A stretch of DNA of 64,000 bases. Source: Paulinella micropora. Taxonomy: Eukaryota > Cercozoa > Imbricatea > Euglyphida. This document shows, one piece after another, positions 1-22,882 of the stretch. The notes beneath the pieces are model-generated. The model did not search any database, was not told where the DNA came from, and saw only the letters and a program-made list of their open reading frames with translations. How positions within the stretch are numbered: the stretch's first letter is position 1; each line of letters starts with the position of its first letter. Where the stretch lies: the NCBI GenBank assembly GCA_009731375.1, contig BJOX01000135.1:442954-506953 (forward strand), in the 5' to 3' direction. Position numbers and translations under genes: made by a program.

Positions 1-23
1 TTCATACAATGTCATCATTGTAG

Positions 24-134
24 CTTGCGCAAGCTTACGGTGCTCAAAACACTTGGACTAACGGCTTCCTTTTCTTTCTCTTCTTCCTTATCCTCCCGTT
101 CCTTTGCAAGGACTACATTCCTTTGCGACATCTC

Positions 135-145
<11 letters not shown>
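24..145 (+). CDS. Internal exon of an amino-acid-transporter-like membrane protein
   Basis: An acceptor (ATTGTAG) at 17-23 opens a phase-0 exon starting LAQAYGAQNTWTNG, followed by a strongly hydrophobic run (GFLFFLFFLILPFL) and then CKDYIPLRHL. A membrane helix followed by a short Lys/Arg loop with Pro-Leu-Arg is the pattern of the penultimate helices of AAAP/SLC38-type amino-acid permeases (inference from pattern, no alignment run). No GT donor is visible before the (TATC)n tract, so the exon end near 140 is uncertain. The exon pairs with the last exon at 356. The rest of the gene lies upstream of the window. The piece at 97-141 recurs in opposite orientation at 51777-51822. Confidence 0.5.
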
Positions 146-190
<45 letters not shown>

Positions 191-191
191 G

Positions 192-233
<42 letters not shown>

Positions 234-355
234 GTTCTTTCTTTCTTTCTTTCTTTCTATCTTACCTACCTACCTACCTACCTACCTACCTACCTACCTA
301 CCTACCCATTCACCTACCTATCTACCTACCCCTACATACCTATCTACATGTCTAG
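146..355 (+). repeat. Microsatellite intron, (TATC)n then (TTTC)n and (TACC)n
   Basis: Four successive tetranucleotide tracts fill the intron between the two transporter exons. It ends in a pyrimidine-rich stretch and TAG acceptor at 353-355. The open frames across it ([10 protein letters not shown]) are repeat artefacts. Confidence 0.85.
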
Positions 356-654
356 GGGTTCAACGGCTCAGTCTTTGGTGTGACATTGGTCTACATCGTG
401 CCTTCCATCATCTTTCTCCGCTTAGATACCTTGCGCGGAGACACACCGAGCCAGACCGCGGCGCGCAGGAGCGATTTTTGCACGTGGATGATCACACGTC
501 TGAGATTCAGCACAATCCTGGCGGGGCATACTCATCACCCCGAGTCAGGACTTTCCTGCGCGTGTCGGCCCGGCTGGCCATTGTGTTCGGACTCTCCATG
601 GGGTTCACAGGAGTGTTTGAGAACGCACGGATGCTGGCACGACCAGCCAGATGA
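356..654 (+). CDS. Last exon of the transporter-like gene, with a probable frame break
   Basis: After the TAG acceptor at 353-355 the exon reads GFNGSVFGVTLVYIVPSIIF, a membrane helix of the form seen near the C-terminus of AAAP/SLC38 transporters (G-s-v-f-G...y-i-v-P-s). The expected final helix (RLAIVFGLSMGFTGVFEN) lies about 150 nt further on but in another frame, which stops at 652-654. A one-base indel somewhere in 430-490 would explain this; whether it is real or an assembly error cannot be told here. If there is no indel, the first frame runs to 688 with an unlikely Cys/His-rich tail. The family call is moderate; the exact end is uncertain. Confidence 0.5.
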
Positions 655-2102
655 AGACACGCCGGGCCGGTCCATGAACATGACATGATCATGTGATCAT
701 GCTCGACGCTGCGAAATGTTCAAGACAATTTCCTGTTTCACCCACTTCCCTGTAATGCTCAGGACGATCGGTTCAACGTTAGCTATTCATCTTTGCTTGT
801 GTCAGCGTGGCTGACGCAGGGTGACTACCGATAGTCGTCATGACTGTCATATTATTTATTTGTCTGCCGCAAAGCCTGTGCAGTCTCAACTCAATCAGTG
901 ACTTGGATCACATTAATACAACATCATCGTTGATTGGTAATTACCCGGTCACTCACGGACCTAACTCGTCACTAGTACCTTTACACTCGCCGGTTTGCCG
1001 GAAGACTCCGTAAGGAGACGCGATACTCGATCGGCCGACACTTAAATCCGCAAGTAGATTAGCAGAACTGACAGTTCAGAGACAGTAGCGCAAACTAGAT
1101 AACAATGCGCAGTCAAGACTGTAACTGCCACTCAATGGTTATTGTCCAATTCTCAATGCCAATAACGTCCGTTACGCACGTTACGCTAATTGACTAGAAC
1201 TATTCGAAAATACTTGCCACTAATAAGAGTGCCAGTACTGACTGTAAACGTAGTTAACCTTCTAACGCTCCCCGTTAGTTCTGTAGTATGTCGATAGGCC
1301 GGCTCGATTAACGATTCAGATGATCAATACTTACTGCAACTTGAAATGCAAAAAAGCCTGTTGAATTGCCTCCTTATATATCAAGTCTGTTCAGCGAAGT
1401 TCAGTGAACTTGACTTGAACAGTTACGACGAAAACTGTTACACTGCTTAAATTGGTAAGAACATAATCAAGTTGAAAAATGCAGTTAAACTTGATCATGG
1501 CTCAAGGCTTTGAAACAAAATATCGTCCTTCCATTGGACAGGTCCTTATGCCTTTGCTTCCCGGCGAGTCCTTGCCGTGACGGTTGATGGCATCTCGATA
1601 TAGATATCGATTGAAACATAGACAAGTTGAACAGGTGAGAGTCCGCCATGTGACTGTGACCGTAATTGTACGTAAACAAAATTATATCACCGTTACGTGA
1701 AAAACTTTCCCCACGAATTTCAATATAATCCGACTGTTGATAAAAATCTGCCATTCCGCTCGATGGTGATCAAAATACGATGGATCGGTCCCGATGATGA
1801 AACTACGGCTTTGTTCAGTATCAGCCATCCCGCTCTTGCCGCATAGCGATCGGTTGTGACGGTGGTCACTCGCCTCGTGTTGCGCTCGATTGTTAATTCC
1901 ACGGGATCATCGTTCCTCAACTTCCGTTATACACATGACTACCTCTCAGAGTCTGCCACACGTCCCCTGCACACTCCAGAGAGAGAAAACTGACACTGAA
2001 CAGAACAACATGAGTTGACTCTGCGGAAATTTGCGGAGTTTACGCAAATTTTACAGACTTGAGAAAATGAAGTCTATGGGTCAAGTGTTTACCATAGACT
2101 TA
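655..2102. other. Unique-looking AT-rich spacer, no gene seen
   Basis: No exon with plausible splice sites was found. Short minus-strand open frames at 1485-1754 and 1720-1920 have no recognisable content. Because the copia RNase H end on the minus strand stops at 2103, part of this spacer could be that element's 3' LTR, but no paired LTR is visible to test it. Confidence 0.4.
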
Positions 2103-2414
2103 CTAACCGGCGAGATATTCAAACTGGTCCTTAGGAACATGTTTCGTTAGTACGTCTGCTATCTGTTTCTTCGTCCCTACTTTTACGAACTTAATCTCTT
2201 TGTCTCTCTGTGCGTGGTGTATGAAATGAAGTTCAAGGGGTAGGTGTTTGGTGCGTGGTCCTGACATTCCCCTTTCAGCTGCCAAGATAGTCTGAGCATT
2301 ATCTTCAAAAAGCTCTATCGGTTCCTTTTATGCTATTCCTAATTCTTCCGTGATATGCCGGACGGCCAACCCTTCCCTAATACATTCAAGCTGCCGCGAA
2401 AATTTCTGCCGTAA

Positions 2415-2420
<6 letters not shown>
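2103..2420 (-). pseudogene. Ty1/copia retrotransposon remnant, C-terminal RNase H region
   Basis: Read on the minus strand, the end of a copia polyprotein is recognisable: a TAEIFAA-like start, then [37 protein letters not shown], and the closing block with KHLPLELHFIHHA and ADVLTKHVP. These match the conserved end of copia RNase H (E-x-x-A, F-x-D-N, K-H-I-x-x-x-x-H-x-x-x-x, A-D-x-x-T-K). The copy is broken by a frameshift near 2395, an in-frame stop near 2332, and loss of everything upstream, where a (CATATA)n tract begins. It is a dead fragment. Confidence 0.8.
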
Positions 2421-2503
<83 letters not shown>

Positions 2504-2710
2504 CATATATACATACATACATACATACATACATACAATGTACGTACATACATACATACATACATACATACATACATACATACATACATACATAGATACA
2601 TAGATACATACGTACATACATACATACATACATACATACATACATACATACATACATACATACATACATACATGCATACATACATGCATGCATACATACA
2701 TACATACAGT
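2412..2710. repeat. (CATATA)n / (CATA)n microsatellite
   Basis: About 300 bp of ACATAT and ACAT units abut the copia remnant and run into a poly-G and an N gap at 2743-2826. Open frames here ([16 protein letters not shown]) are artefacts. Confidence 0.9.
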
Positions 2711-2849
2711 GGGGATGAGGGCGGGGGGGGGGGGGGGGGGGANNNNNNNNNNNNNNNNNNNNNNNNNNNNNNNNNNNNNNNNNNNNNNNNNNNNNNNNNN
2801 NNNNNNNNNNNNNNNNNNNNNNNNNNGGGAGGGGAAATCACTCATGATC

Positions 2850-3009
2850 ACATTCAACCTCACCTCACCTCACCTCACCTCACGTCACCTCACCTCACTC
2901 ACTCACTCACTCACTCACTCACTCACTCACTCACTTACTTACTCATTCACTCACTTACTCATTGACTCAATCACTCAACTTGTCGTGTTGACACTCGCTT
3001 CCGGCGGGG

Positions 3010-3045
<36 letters not shown>

Positions 3046-3510
3046 AAGAGAGAGAGAGAGATAGATAGATAGATAGATAGATAGAGAGAGATTACTCATG
3101 ATCACGCGATGCACATTCAACTTCACTCACTCACTCACTCACTCACTCACTCACTCACTCACTCACTCCCTCACTTGCTCACTCACTCACTCACTCCCTC
3201 ACTTGCTCACTCACTCACCCATCCACATACCCACCCACGCACCCACCCACTCACCCACTCACTCACTCACTTTTTCACACACATACACTCGCATGGGCAC
3301 ACATAAACAGGCACATAGACAGGCAGATAGACAGGCAGACAGGCAGACAGGCAGACAGGCAGACAGGCACACAGGCAGACAGACAGACAGACACACACAC
3401 ACACACACACAGACATCGACAGACAGACAGACACAAACACACATGACACAGACAGACAGACAGACAGACACACAGACAGATATCGATACACAGACAGACA
3501 GACAGAAAGA
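2850..3510. repeat. Compound microsatellite: (CTCAC)n, (ACTC)n, (GA)n, (GACA)n
   Basis: Successive short tandem tracts with no exon-like sequence between them. The repeats shift from pyrimidine/adenine (ACTC) to GACA units at about 3310. Confidence 0.9.
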
Positions 3511-3880
3511 ATTGTATTAATTGAGAAGAGAAAGAAAAGAAAAAGAAAGAAGGAAAGCAATTGCAAGCTAGAAAGCACGGTAAGCAGAGGGAAGAAATGA
3601 CATTGAAACGAGAATGAGGAAACGAGGGAGAAAGAAAGAAAGAAAGAAAGAAGGAAGGAAGGAAGGGGAAAAGAGGAAAGAAAACTGGATAGCTATAGAC
3701 GGGAGAAGATTAATTGGTGAAAGGAAGTCGAAGGAAGAGAGCAAGGGAGAGAGAAAGAAAGGGTAAAGGATTGGAAAGAAGGAATGGAGGCAAGAAATAA
3801 TATCAAGAAAGAAAGAGACACACACCAAGAAAAGAAGAAAGAAAGGGGGACGTAGAAAAACTGTGAACTGCAGGTGCAGA
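3511..3880. repeat. Purine-rich (GAAA)n-like tract
   Basis: Nearly pure A/G on the plus strand with imperfect GAAA/GGAA units. No coding signal. Confidence 0.7.
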
Positions 3881-3980
3881 TATATTTTTGCAATCACCGA
3901 CCCCTGTGAACTTCACGGGGAGTGGGAACGCCAATAATAAATTTTTATTCGGACACACCCTTTGCCACTTTTTTCTACAG

Positions 3981-4195
3981 CGGATTTCTGTGCGAAGTTA
4001 CAGAGATCCAACGAGGCTACGGCATATCACGATTCTGTTTGTGCAAGGAAATTGTACAAGGAGGGGCAAAGGAAACCTAAAAGAGAGATCAGCAGGGGAC
4101 AAGATAGAGAACAGCAGAAAACCAAAGCAGGGGAGATGATAGAGAAAAGCGTTCAAACTTTAGATCTTACTTCCGCGTCACAGAGTATGAAATAA
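3981..4195 (+). CDS. Last exon of an unidentified gene
   Basis: A good acceptor (TTTTTTCTACAG, ending 3980) opens a 2-nt-phase exon that reads DFCAKLQRSNEATAYHDSVC and then a basic stretch (KLYKEGQRKPKREIS), ending in SASQSMK and TAA at 4193-4195. Composition and the clean acceptor support a coding exon of about 70 codons. The upstream exons were not found, so the product is unknown. It lies 178 bp before the start of the FN3 gene. Confidence 0.45.
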
Positions 4196-4372
4196 CAGGC
4201 CAGTATGCGCAAAAACGAATTGCTGCCTTGGATAACTATCTATCACGCACTTTCCTTTTTGCATGAATGTGGTTGCAGTCTAATTTATAATGTTCCGAGT
4301 TTTGAGACTTGCGGTAATCTGAGGAATAATTTGAATATATGACTTGCATGTGGCGATCTCAGGATTAACTCT

Positions 4373-15758
<11,386 letters not shown>

Positions 15759-16387
15759 TTATTCAATGCTTGTGATGTAGGGTCTACAGCCTTGATCATG
15801 CTGCTGGCGCTTTTTGCCGCTGCGCACTCCGTAACCTTTTAAGATATCACGTCGAAAGGGCTGCTCTGCATTGCCTTACGTCTAGTCTTAGTCTAGACTA
15901 GACTAGTTTAGTCTAGTCTAGAAGTAAGTAGTCTACCTGAAACTTCGGGTTGCGGGCGCAAGAGTGCCCCCCCCCCCCCCTTTTTTTTAACCTGCTTAGC
16001 TTCCCGGCAAAGTCGAACGAAAAACAAATATAGATATACAGGGCTGATGCAGGTTTCTATTGTCCTTTGCCGAACCAACACTACAGTATTCCACTTTAAA
16101 GTGATGACACCGTGTGTGTGTGTGTGTGTGTGTGTGTATGTTCCACTTACGATCATCTGGTACAGCGGGGTTTTTCGCCCCATGGTTCCAATCATGAGCC
16201 AGTTAAGTGATGCCGCCCCAAGCAGTCTTTTCTTAGGGTGATGATTTCCGGGCGCTCTGTCGTCAGTAATTAGATATTAGTAATAATATTAGTAATTAAA
16301 ATCTCCCAGGTGTTACTTAATTCAAACTTTGAAAAACAAAGCTGCTGGCCGCACTTCTTGGATGGAATTCATAAAGACTTACTATAT
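15759..16387. other. Intergenic spacer with a CTAG-rich palindromic patch
   Basis: 15881-15922 consists of TCTAG/CTAGA units that can fold on themselves. A poly-C/poly-T run is at 15966-15988. No exon seen. Confidence 0.5.
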
Positions 16388-16662
16388 ATTGCTGTTGACA
16401 TTCAAGACAACAAAAAAAAATTGATTTTTCTGTTTTGGTTGGAATTTCAGTTTTGGTTGGAATTTTGATTTTGGGTGAAAATTTGAATTTTTCAAATTAA
16501 CGGCTATATTCGTCCGCAAAATATCGTAAATTTTCGCGAAATGTTACCGTTAAATTTGAAAATTTGAATTTTTGTCACAAAAATGAAAAACTCACAAAAA
16601 TGAAAATCTGACACAAAAATGAAAAACTAATTTTTGTTGTTGTCTTGAATATCAACAGCAAT
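16388..16662. mobile_element. Hairpin (MITE-like) element with long terminal inverted repeats
   Basis: ATTGCTGTTGACATTCAAGA at 16388 is mirrored by the end at 16629-16662, giving about 34-bp terminal inverted repeats with few mismatches. A second inner inverted pair (AAATTTGAATTTTTCAAATT near 16480 and its partner near 16550) makes the whole 275 bp able to fold back. No coding capacity. Target-site duplications are not clear. Confidence 0.65.
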
Positions 16663-17711
16663 AAGTGATCATAAGTTCTATCGAAAGCGCACCATCCATC
16701 GCTTGAAGTCCTTCTTGACCCTTAACCGGGCAATCCACATTTGTGGTTTAAAACCACGTTCAAGTTGTGGATCTTATGGATCATAAGTTATTTAAGGTTT
16801 TAAGTCAAAAATGTGGCAACATTATTAATAGCAGTACTTTCTTTGTATTAATTACTTCTGTCATATTTAAGCGAACTATGGAAAAAAACCGCTCATTAAT
16901 ATACTTAAAGTTGAACTGTGTAGAGGGTATTAGAAACCGGTTTAAAGTCTCCCACGCGTCCGCAGTTGACTAACTAACCAGCTCCAAACGTCCTTTAATA
17001 GGTTATTCACTGAATCAATACAGACAAAAGCCCGACAAACAAACGAAACAGTTTATGCAGGTCTCTAAGTCATAAAATAAAAGATATCTCGCACAGGACA
17101 TATCGGTATTGGTGCCACGGAATCAGCATCCGGAGATGATGGTCGGAAGTCATCTGGTCACTGTGCCTGACTGTGCCTGGCGGCCGCAGGCTCAGCTGTC
17201 AAGTGATCGTAGGTGACAGCCCCCGCAGTCCTAGGCCCCTTGCCACTGGTCGGACGGGCAAGTTCCAGCCTCCCGGCGGAATCCGGACTCCGGCTGCGAA
17301 TCATCATAATGAGTACAGTGGTACAGGTTGCGGCCCCGCTGCAACAGGCTTTTGGCCGAGTGAGTGGTAGGTTGCAGTTGAATCAGCAGCACTGCCAGAT
17401 GGCACCGTGGCGGGTCGTATTAATAGTCAGAATTCGCCGGCCGCCCGGCTGCTCAGTGCTATTATGATAGTCATCAATTGAACAGCCGGGCGTGTCGGGA
17501 AGGTGCCGCCGGGCCGAGTTCAAGCCGGCCAGTCAAGGCCCTCGGTGGCATCATGGCATAGTATCACTGTCAGCCTGACTCGCGGCAAGCCTCCGTATTA
17601 ATGAATTGACAAGTAACTACTTATACTCATGAACTTGAATTCGACTCAATGTATAATACCGTCCGGGCCTGAAGTTGAAGAGAAAAAAAAGAAACAAAAC
17701 AAAACTTACGA

Positions 17712-17749
<38 letters not shown>

Positions 17750-17802
17750 NNNNNNNNNNNNNNNNNNNNNNNNNNNNNNNNNNNNNNNNNNNNNNNNNNN
17801 NN

Positions 17803-17842
<40 letters not shown>

Positions 17843-18695
17843 TGAAAAAGCCGCAATGTTGGAACAAAACTGAGGGGGGGGGAAGGGGAGTCACAACAGC
17901 CTTGTAAAGAAAATTTACATGTCTGAGGACCGATTAGCATTTTAGCACCTAGGTCTCAGTCTCCTAGTAACCAAGGCATAACCATTTTGTGGTGATTGAA
18001 GATAATACATGGTTGGCCACTAACGAGTTCACAATTGCCTACTCACATCGAAGTCCCGCCCCCTCAGACTGAAGAGGGACGCTGTCTCGAATATGGTCGG
18101 CAAATTGGTCAGTCACATGCCTTATTACTAGGAAGGGGAGGCCATTAAAGCTTGGTGGGTGGAGAAGGGAAAGGTTTCGGGGGCCCTCGCGTTGAGTTTA
18201 CAAAGTGCACAACTCCGCCCGCCATTCAGGAGGCATTTCCACTTACGTCAGTGAGGGCTTGGCACCGACCGTAAGGAAATGGTGGCAGCTGTTGCATTGA
18301 AGGCGAGGCATCACTCCGGTGCGTTCGTCCCAGTCCAGCACGCCTGGAAAAAAAAACCAGCGTTGTGCTTTGGTGGTTGGGTGCGCAAAGTGAAGTACCA
18401 TGACACCACGCGTGCGGGCAATTATCACCCAAGTTTGGTTGATGGCCCTCAAGCACCGAATTGGAAAAGTATTGATCTTGATCAAGGTTCCTTTGCAAAA
18501 CCATGTCACTTCTGTACAGGAGACATAAAGTCCACTTTGTGCACATGGAATTGATCTGCAAAATACTTGTGCATCATGCCATGTGTTTAGTACTGTGTTT
18601 GTGGTGAGAGGAGGGGCACAGGGGAAAAGAAAAAGAGAGCGAGAAGCATGAAGATGGAGCAGGGGTAAAATGGAGGGGGGAACGAGGACGAGGGC
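16663..18695. other. Intergenic spacer, GC-rich patch, poly-A with gap
   Basis: 17150-17580 is GC-rich unique sequence without exon signals. Poly-A with an N run (17750-17802) follows. The open frames at 18279-18554 (+) and 18243-18710 (-) overlap on opposite strands, and neither has recognisable content. Confidence 0.4.
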
Positions 18696-18897
18696 CACAG
18701 TACTGGCCATGCATCAACCATGCCACAACTTTTTTGTCACAGGAACCAAGCGGCCGCGACACAGTACTGGCCATGCATCAACTATCAACCATGCCACAAC
18801 TTTTTTGTCACAGGAACCAAGCGGCCGCGACACAGTACTGGCCATGCATCAACTAACCATGCCACAACTTTTTTGTCACAGGAACCAAGCGGCCGCA
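18696..18897 (+). repeat. Minisatellite, three units of 64-71 bp
   Basis: The unit starts CACAGTACTGGCCATGCATC and ends GGAACCAAGCGGCCGC, at 18696, 18760 and 18831. Units differ by a few-base insertion after GCATCAAC. Confidence 0.9.
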
Positions 18898-19560
18898 TGT
18901 GTTGCAGTGAAATTGCAGATATCATGGTGTCTCTAAATCTGGACATTTTCTTTCTTTGACACCTCACCATCCTCGACACACCTTGATCTTCCCCCTCTTC
19001 TGTTCTCAAGAAGACAAAATGTGAGGCCACAAGACCAACTTCAGTCAGATGGTTTCTGGCTGTGTGGCTGTGGTTTCTGGGTGTGCTGGCGTTCGGAGGG
19101 GTCCAAAAAATTTGAGTTCCCGGGGAAATTGCCAGTTTTTTCCTGTCACAAGAAGTCAAACACAGGAAGGTGTGGTTGTCTGTGTCTTCAACTCAGAAGA
19201 ATGAAAAGCTGTCATGATTGTTGTGTTCTTGTTGAATGTTGAGTACATATATATAAAGTGTTGATGTTAGTTAAGAAAACCCTCGAGGCGAAGCTAAACC
19301 TAGAACAGCTTGGCTGTGGGAACCAAAAACCCATCAGAAATTAGAACTAATAATATTGAAGATATTAATGAGCTGTGGTTAGTACTGTGGTTACTGGCGC
19401 TGGAGTAGATTCGTTGCATGTTTTAACAGAGTTTGTAGTCAGTAATCCTTCTTGGCCTTTGTGTTTGCCTGTGAGTTACTGAAGTCTCTCTGATATATTT
19501 GATCATGCATAAAATCACCACAGAGCCTGGCTATTTAGTCTACTGAACTACTGAAGACAT
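18898..19560. other. Intergenic spacer, nothing recognised
   Basis: Unique AT-leaning sequence; no exon chain or repeat seen. Confidence 0.4.
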
Positions 19561-19894
19561 ATTTGTTTTCTTCTTCTTTCTTCTTTCTTCTTTCTTAGAT
19601 TCTTAGATTCTTTTTGTTTAGAGAATACAATTGTACAATCATAAACTCATGGAGAAACTGCTTTCTTGGTTATTCTTCCTTCTTGCTTCTTCCTTTCTTC
19701 CTTCCTTCTTCTTTCCTTCTTTCTTCTTCTTTGTTCTTTCTTTTTCCTTCTTTCTTTCTTCTTCTCTCCCTCTAATCTGGAAGAGGGAGATGGAAGAGGG
19801 AAGAGGGAAGAGAAAAGCTCTTCTCTTCCCTCTTCCCTCCTCGCTCTTTCCTTTTCCCTCTTCCCTCTTCCCTCTTCTTCTTCTGCTGCTGTTG

Positions 19895-19925
<31 letters not shown>

Positions 19926-20613
19926 TTCTCCTTCTTCCTTCTTCCTCCTCCTCCTCTTCTTCTTTTTCTTCTTTTTCTTCTTCTTCTTCTTCTTCTTCTT
20001 CTTCTTCTTCTTCTTCTTCTTCTTCTTCTTCTTCTTCTTCTTCTTCTTCTTCTTCTTCTTCTTCTTCTTCTTCTTCTTCTTCTTCTTCTTCTTCTTCTTC
20101 TTCTTCTCCTCCTCCTCCTTCCTCGACCTCCTCCTCCTTCCTCGACCTCCTCCTCCTCCTCGACCTCCTCCTCCTCCTCGACCTCCTCCTCCTCCTCCTT
20201 CTCCTCCTCCTTTTCCTTCTTCTTCTTCTTCTTCTTCTTCTTCTTCTTCTTCTTCTTCTTCTTCTTCTTCTTCTTCTTCTTCTTCTTCTTCTTCTTCTTC
20301 TTCTTCTTCTTCTTCTTCTTCTTCTTCTTCTTCTTCTTCTTCTTCTTCTTCTTCTTCTTCTTCNNNNNNNNNNNNNNNNNNNNNNNNNNNNNNNNNNNNN
20401 NNNNNNNNNNNNNNNNNNNNNNNNNNNNNNNNNNNNNNNNNNNNNNNNNNNNNNNNNNNNNNNNNNNNNNNNNNNNNNNNNNNNNNNNNNNNNNNNNNNN
20501 NNNNNNNNNNNNNNNNNNNNNNNNNNNNNNNNNNNNNNNNNNNNNNNNNNNNNNNNNNNNNNNNNNNNNNNNNNNNNNNNNNNNNNNNNNNNNNNNNNNN
20601 NNNNNNNNNNNNN
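19561..20613. repeat. (TTC)n/(TCC)n triplet block with a 250-base gap
   Basis: Nearly 800 bp of TTC/CTT and CTC units on the plus strand, then N at 20364-20613. The 300-440-codon open frames on both strands (poly-Ser, poly-Leu, poly-Glu, poly-Lys) are artefacts. Strong purine/pyrimidine asymmetry suits triplex formation (inference). Confidence 0.9.
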
Positions 20614-20779
20614 GTCCCCCCCCCCCCCAGTATTTCCGCACCCCTGTCGGAATAAATCATGATTTGTGGAAACGAGGAGGAGTTCGGGGCTAGCCCCAGA
20701 CTCGATCTTTGATGCTGATATGATTTTTTTGGAATTCACGCAAATATTTGCGTTAGGGGAGTGTCCTGAATGCCAAAAT

Positions 20780-21135
20780 TCCTTGTTTTTTGGCAGTACT
20801 TGCCGGTGCCTCCGGCGAGAACGTACGCTGTCGACGGGGCAGGAGGGGTCCGGGGGGCCCTGCCCCCGGGAACCCAATGATTGTACGTACCCGTTCTGGT
20901 CGCGGGTGGCACCCACACCTGAAAATTGAGGTTTTTTGCCACCAGGCGCCCTTTGCGGCGCCTCCGGCAATTCAACGTACCCTGTCGAAGGGAAAGGGGG
21001 GGTCCGGGGGAGCCCTGCGATTGTACGTACCCGTTCTGGTCGCGGGTGGCACCCACACCTGAAAATTGAGGTTTTTTGCCACCAGGCGCCCTTTGCGGCA
21101 CCTCCGGCAATTCAACGTACCCTGTCGAAGGGAAA
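20780..21135 (+). repeat. GC-rich minisatellite, period 140 bp
   Basis: TTGTACGTACCCGTTCTGGT occurs at 20881 and 21021, exactly 140 bp apart, with near-identical flanks. A diverged third unit precedes it. The array runs into the N run at 21136-21670, so its true length is unknown. Confidence 0.85.
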
Positions 21136-21670
21136 NNNNNNNNNNNNNNNNNNNNNNNNNNNNNNNNNNNNNNNNNNNNNNNNNNNNNNNNNNNNNNNNN
21201 NNNNNNNNNNNNNNNNNNNNNNNNNNNNNNNNNNNNNNNNNNNNNNNNNNNNNNNNNNNNNNNNNNNNNNNNNNNNNNNNNNNNNNNNNNNNNNNNNNNN
21301 NNNNNNNNNNNNNNNNNNNNNNNNNNNNNNNNNNNNNNNNNNNNNNNNNNNNNNNNNNNNNNNNNNNNNNNNNNNNNNNNNNNNNNNNNNNNNNNNNNNN
21401 NNNNNNNNNNNNNNNNNNNNNNNNNNNNNNNNNNNNNNNNNNNNNNNNNNNNNNNNNNNNNNNNNNNNNNNNNNNNNNNNNNNNNNNNNNNNNNNNNNNN
21501 NNNNNNNNNNNNNNNNNNNNNNNNNNNNNNNNNNNNNNNNNNNNNNNNNNNNNNNNNNNNNNNNNNNNNNNNNNNNNNNNNNNNNNNNNNNNNNNNNNNN
21601 NNNNNNNNNNNNNNNNNNNNNNNNNNNNNNNNNNNNNNNNNNNNNNNNNNNNNNNNNNNNNNNNNNNNNN

Positions 21671-21706
<36 letters not shown>

Positions 21707-21716
21707 TATTATTAAT

Positions 21717-21947
21717 GGACACCGTGATAGCCCAGTGGTCAAGTTCTACCATCTGGGCCCTGTCGCCAGTTCGATTCCCGTCGGTGCCACCAGTATTTTC
21801 ATTGACCATACCGGTCCGTCTGGAAGTGTTGGAACTGCCCTTGCGGGGGTGTCATTAGAGCCTATCGTCAATTCTTCGTACTCCCCTTACGGGTGAGACG
21901 ATGGAGGCGCATGTGCAGAAATGCATCAGCCATTGACAGAGAAGCAC

Positions 21948-21948
<1 letters not shown>
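21717..21948 (+). mobile_element. SINE-A, complete copy with (ATT)n tail
   Basis: Full tRNA-like head with intact boxes A and B, body without the 34-bp duplication, and a long ATT tail that runs into (TTC)n. Confidence 0.9.
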
Positions 21949-22011
<63 letters not shown>

Positions 22012-22018
22012 GTTATTG

Positions 22019-22052
<34 letters not shown>

Positions 22053-22350
22053 CCTTCGTCTTTTCTTCTTCTTCTAGTTCTTCTTCTTCTTCTTCTTCTT
22101 CTTCTTCTTCTTCTTCTTCTTCTTCATCATCTTCTTCTTATCTTCTTCTTCTTCTTCTTCTTCTTCTTCTTCTTCTTCTTCTTCTTCTTCTTCTTCTTCT
22201 TTTCTCCTTCTTCTTCTTCTTCTTCTTCTTCTTCTTCTTCTTCTTCTTCTTCTTCTTCTTCTTCTTCTTTCTTTCTTTCTTTCTTCTTTCTTTCTTTCTT
22301 TCTTTTTCTTTCTTTTTCTTTCTTTCTCTTTCTTTCTTTCTTTTCTTTTT

Positions 22351-22383
<33 letters not shown>

Positions 22384-22530
22384 TTTCTTTCTTTCCTCCT
22401 CCTCCTCCTCCTCCTCCTTCTCCTTCTTCTTCTTCTTCTTCTTCTTCTTCTTCTTCTTCTTCTTCTTCTTCTTCTTCTCCTCCTCCTCCTCCTCCTCCTA
22501 TCATTCTACCTATCTACCTATCTACCTACC
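21949..22530. repeat. (ATT)n, (TTC)n, (TTTC)n, (TCC)n
   Basis: Compound pyrimidine-rich tract that could serve as the 3' part of an intron before the exon at 22538. Confidence 0.9.
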
Positions 22531-22537
22531 TGTCTAG

Positions 22538-22740
22538 GCCAAATGGAAGGCACCAGCAAAAGTTTTAGCATCCCCAAAGGCGCCGACTATTTCGATATAC
22601 GTTGTCCGGCTTGCTTGTATCGTCTCGATGATGGTCATTCCAGGACATGTCCCAACATAGTCGGCGGGGAGGAGGCTGAATTGCTTGGCGACGACTGGCC
22701 GTGGGCTCACTACAACGATAAAATCGACAGATATTATTGA
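22538..22740 (+). CDS. Last exon of an unidentified gene, Cys/Asp-rich
   Basis: Acceptor CTGTCTAG, 2-nt phase, then QMEGTSKSFSIPKGADYFDI, a CPACLYRLDDGHSRTC segment, and an acidic end (GGEEAELLGDDWPWAHYND) stopping with TGA at 22738-22740. The C-x2-C...H-x3-C spacing could bind zinc (inference). Upstream exons would lie beyond the pyrimidine tract or in the gaps. Confidence 0.5.
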
Positions 22741-22774
22741 CTAGAATGTTGACTGAGAACAAGCCGTCCGACAT

Positions 22775-22779
22775 TGGGT

Positions 22780-22870
<91 letters not shown>

Positions 22871-22882
22871 CCNNNNNNNNNN
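22775..22882. repeat. Poly-C run and gap
   Basis: About 90 C residues then N at 22873-22882; a typical assembly edge. Confidence 0.8.

Noticed and set aside
1485-1920. Minus-strand frames of 89 and 66 codons
   Set aside because: No recognisable content; could be part of a copia LTR region, but unsupported.
18243-18710. Overlapping frames of 90-155 codons on both strands
   Set aside because: No recognisable domain, no splice support, and opposite strands look equally good; not called as genes.
19631-20970. 300-440-codon frames on both strands in the (TTC)n block
   Set aside because: All frames of a TTC repeat are open (Ser, Leu, Phe, Glu, Lys, Arg runs), and they extend through N.
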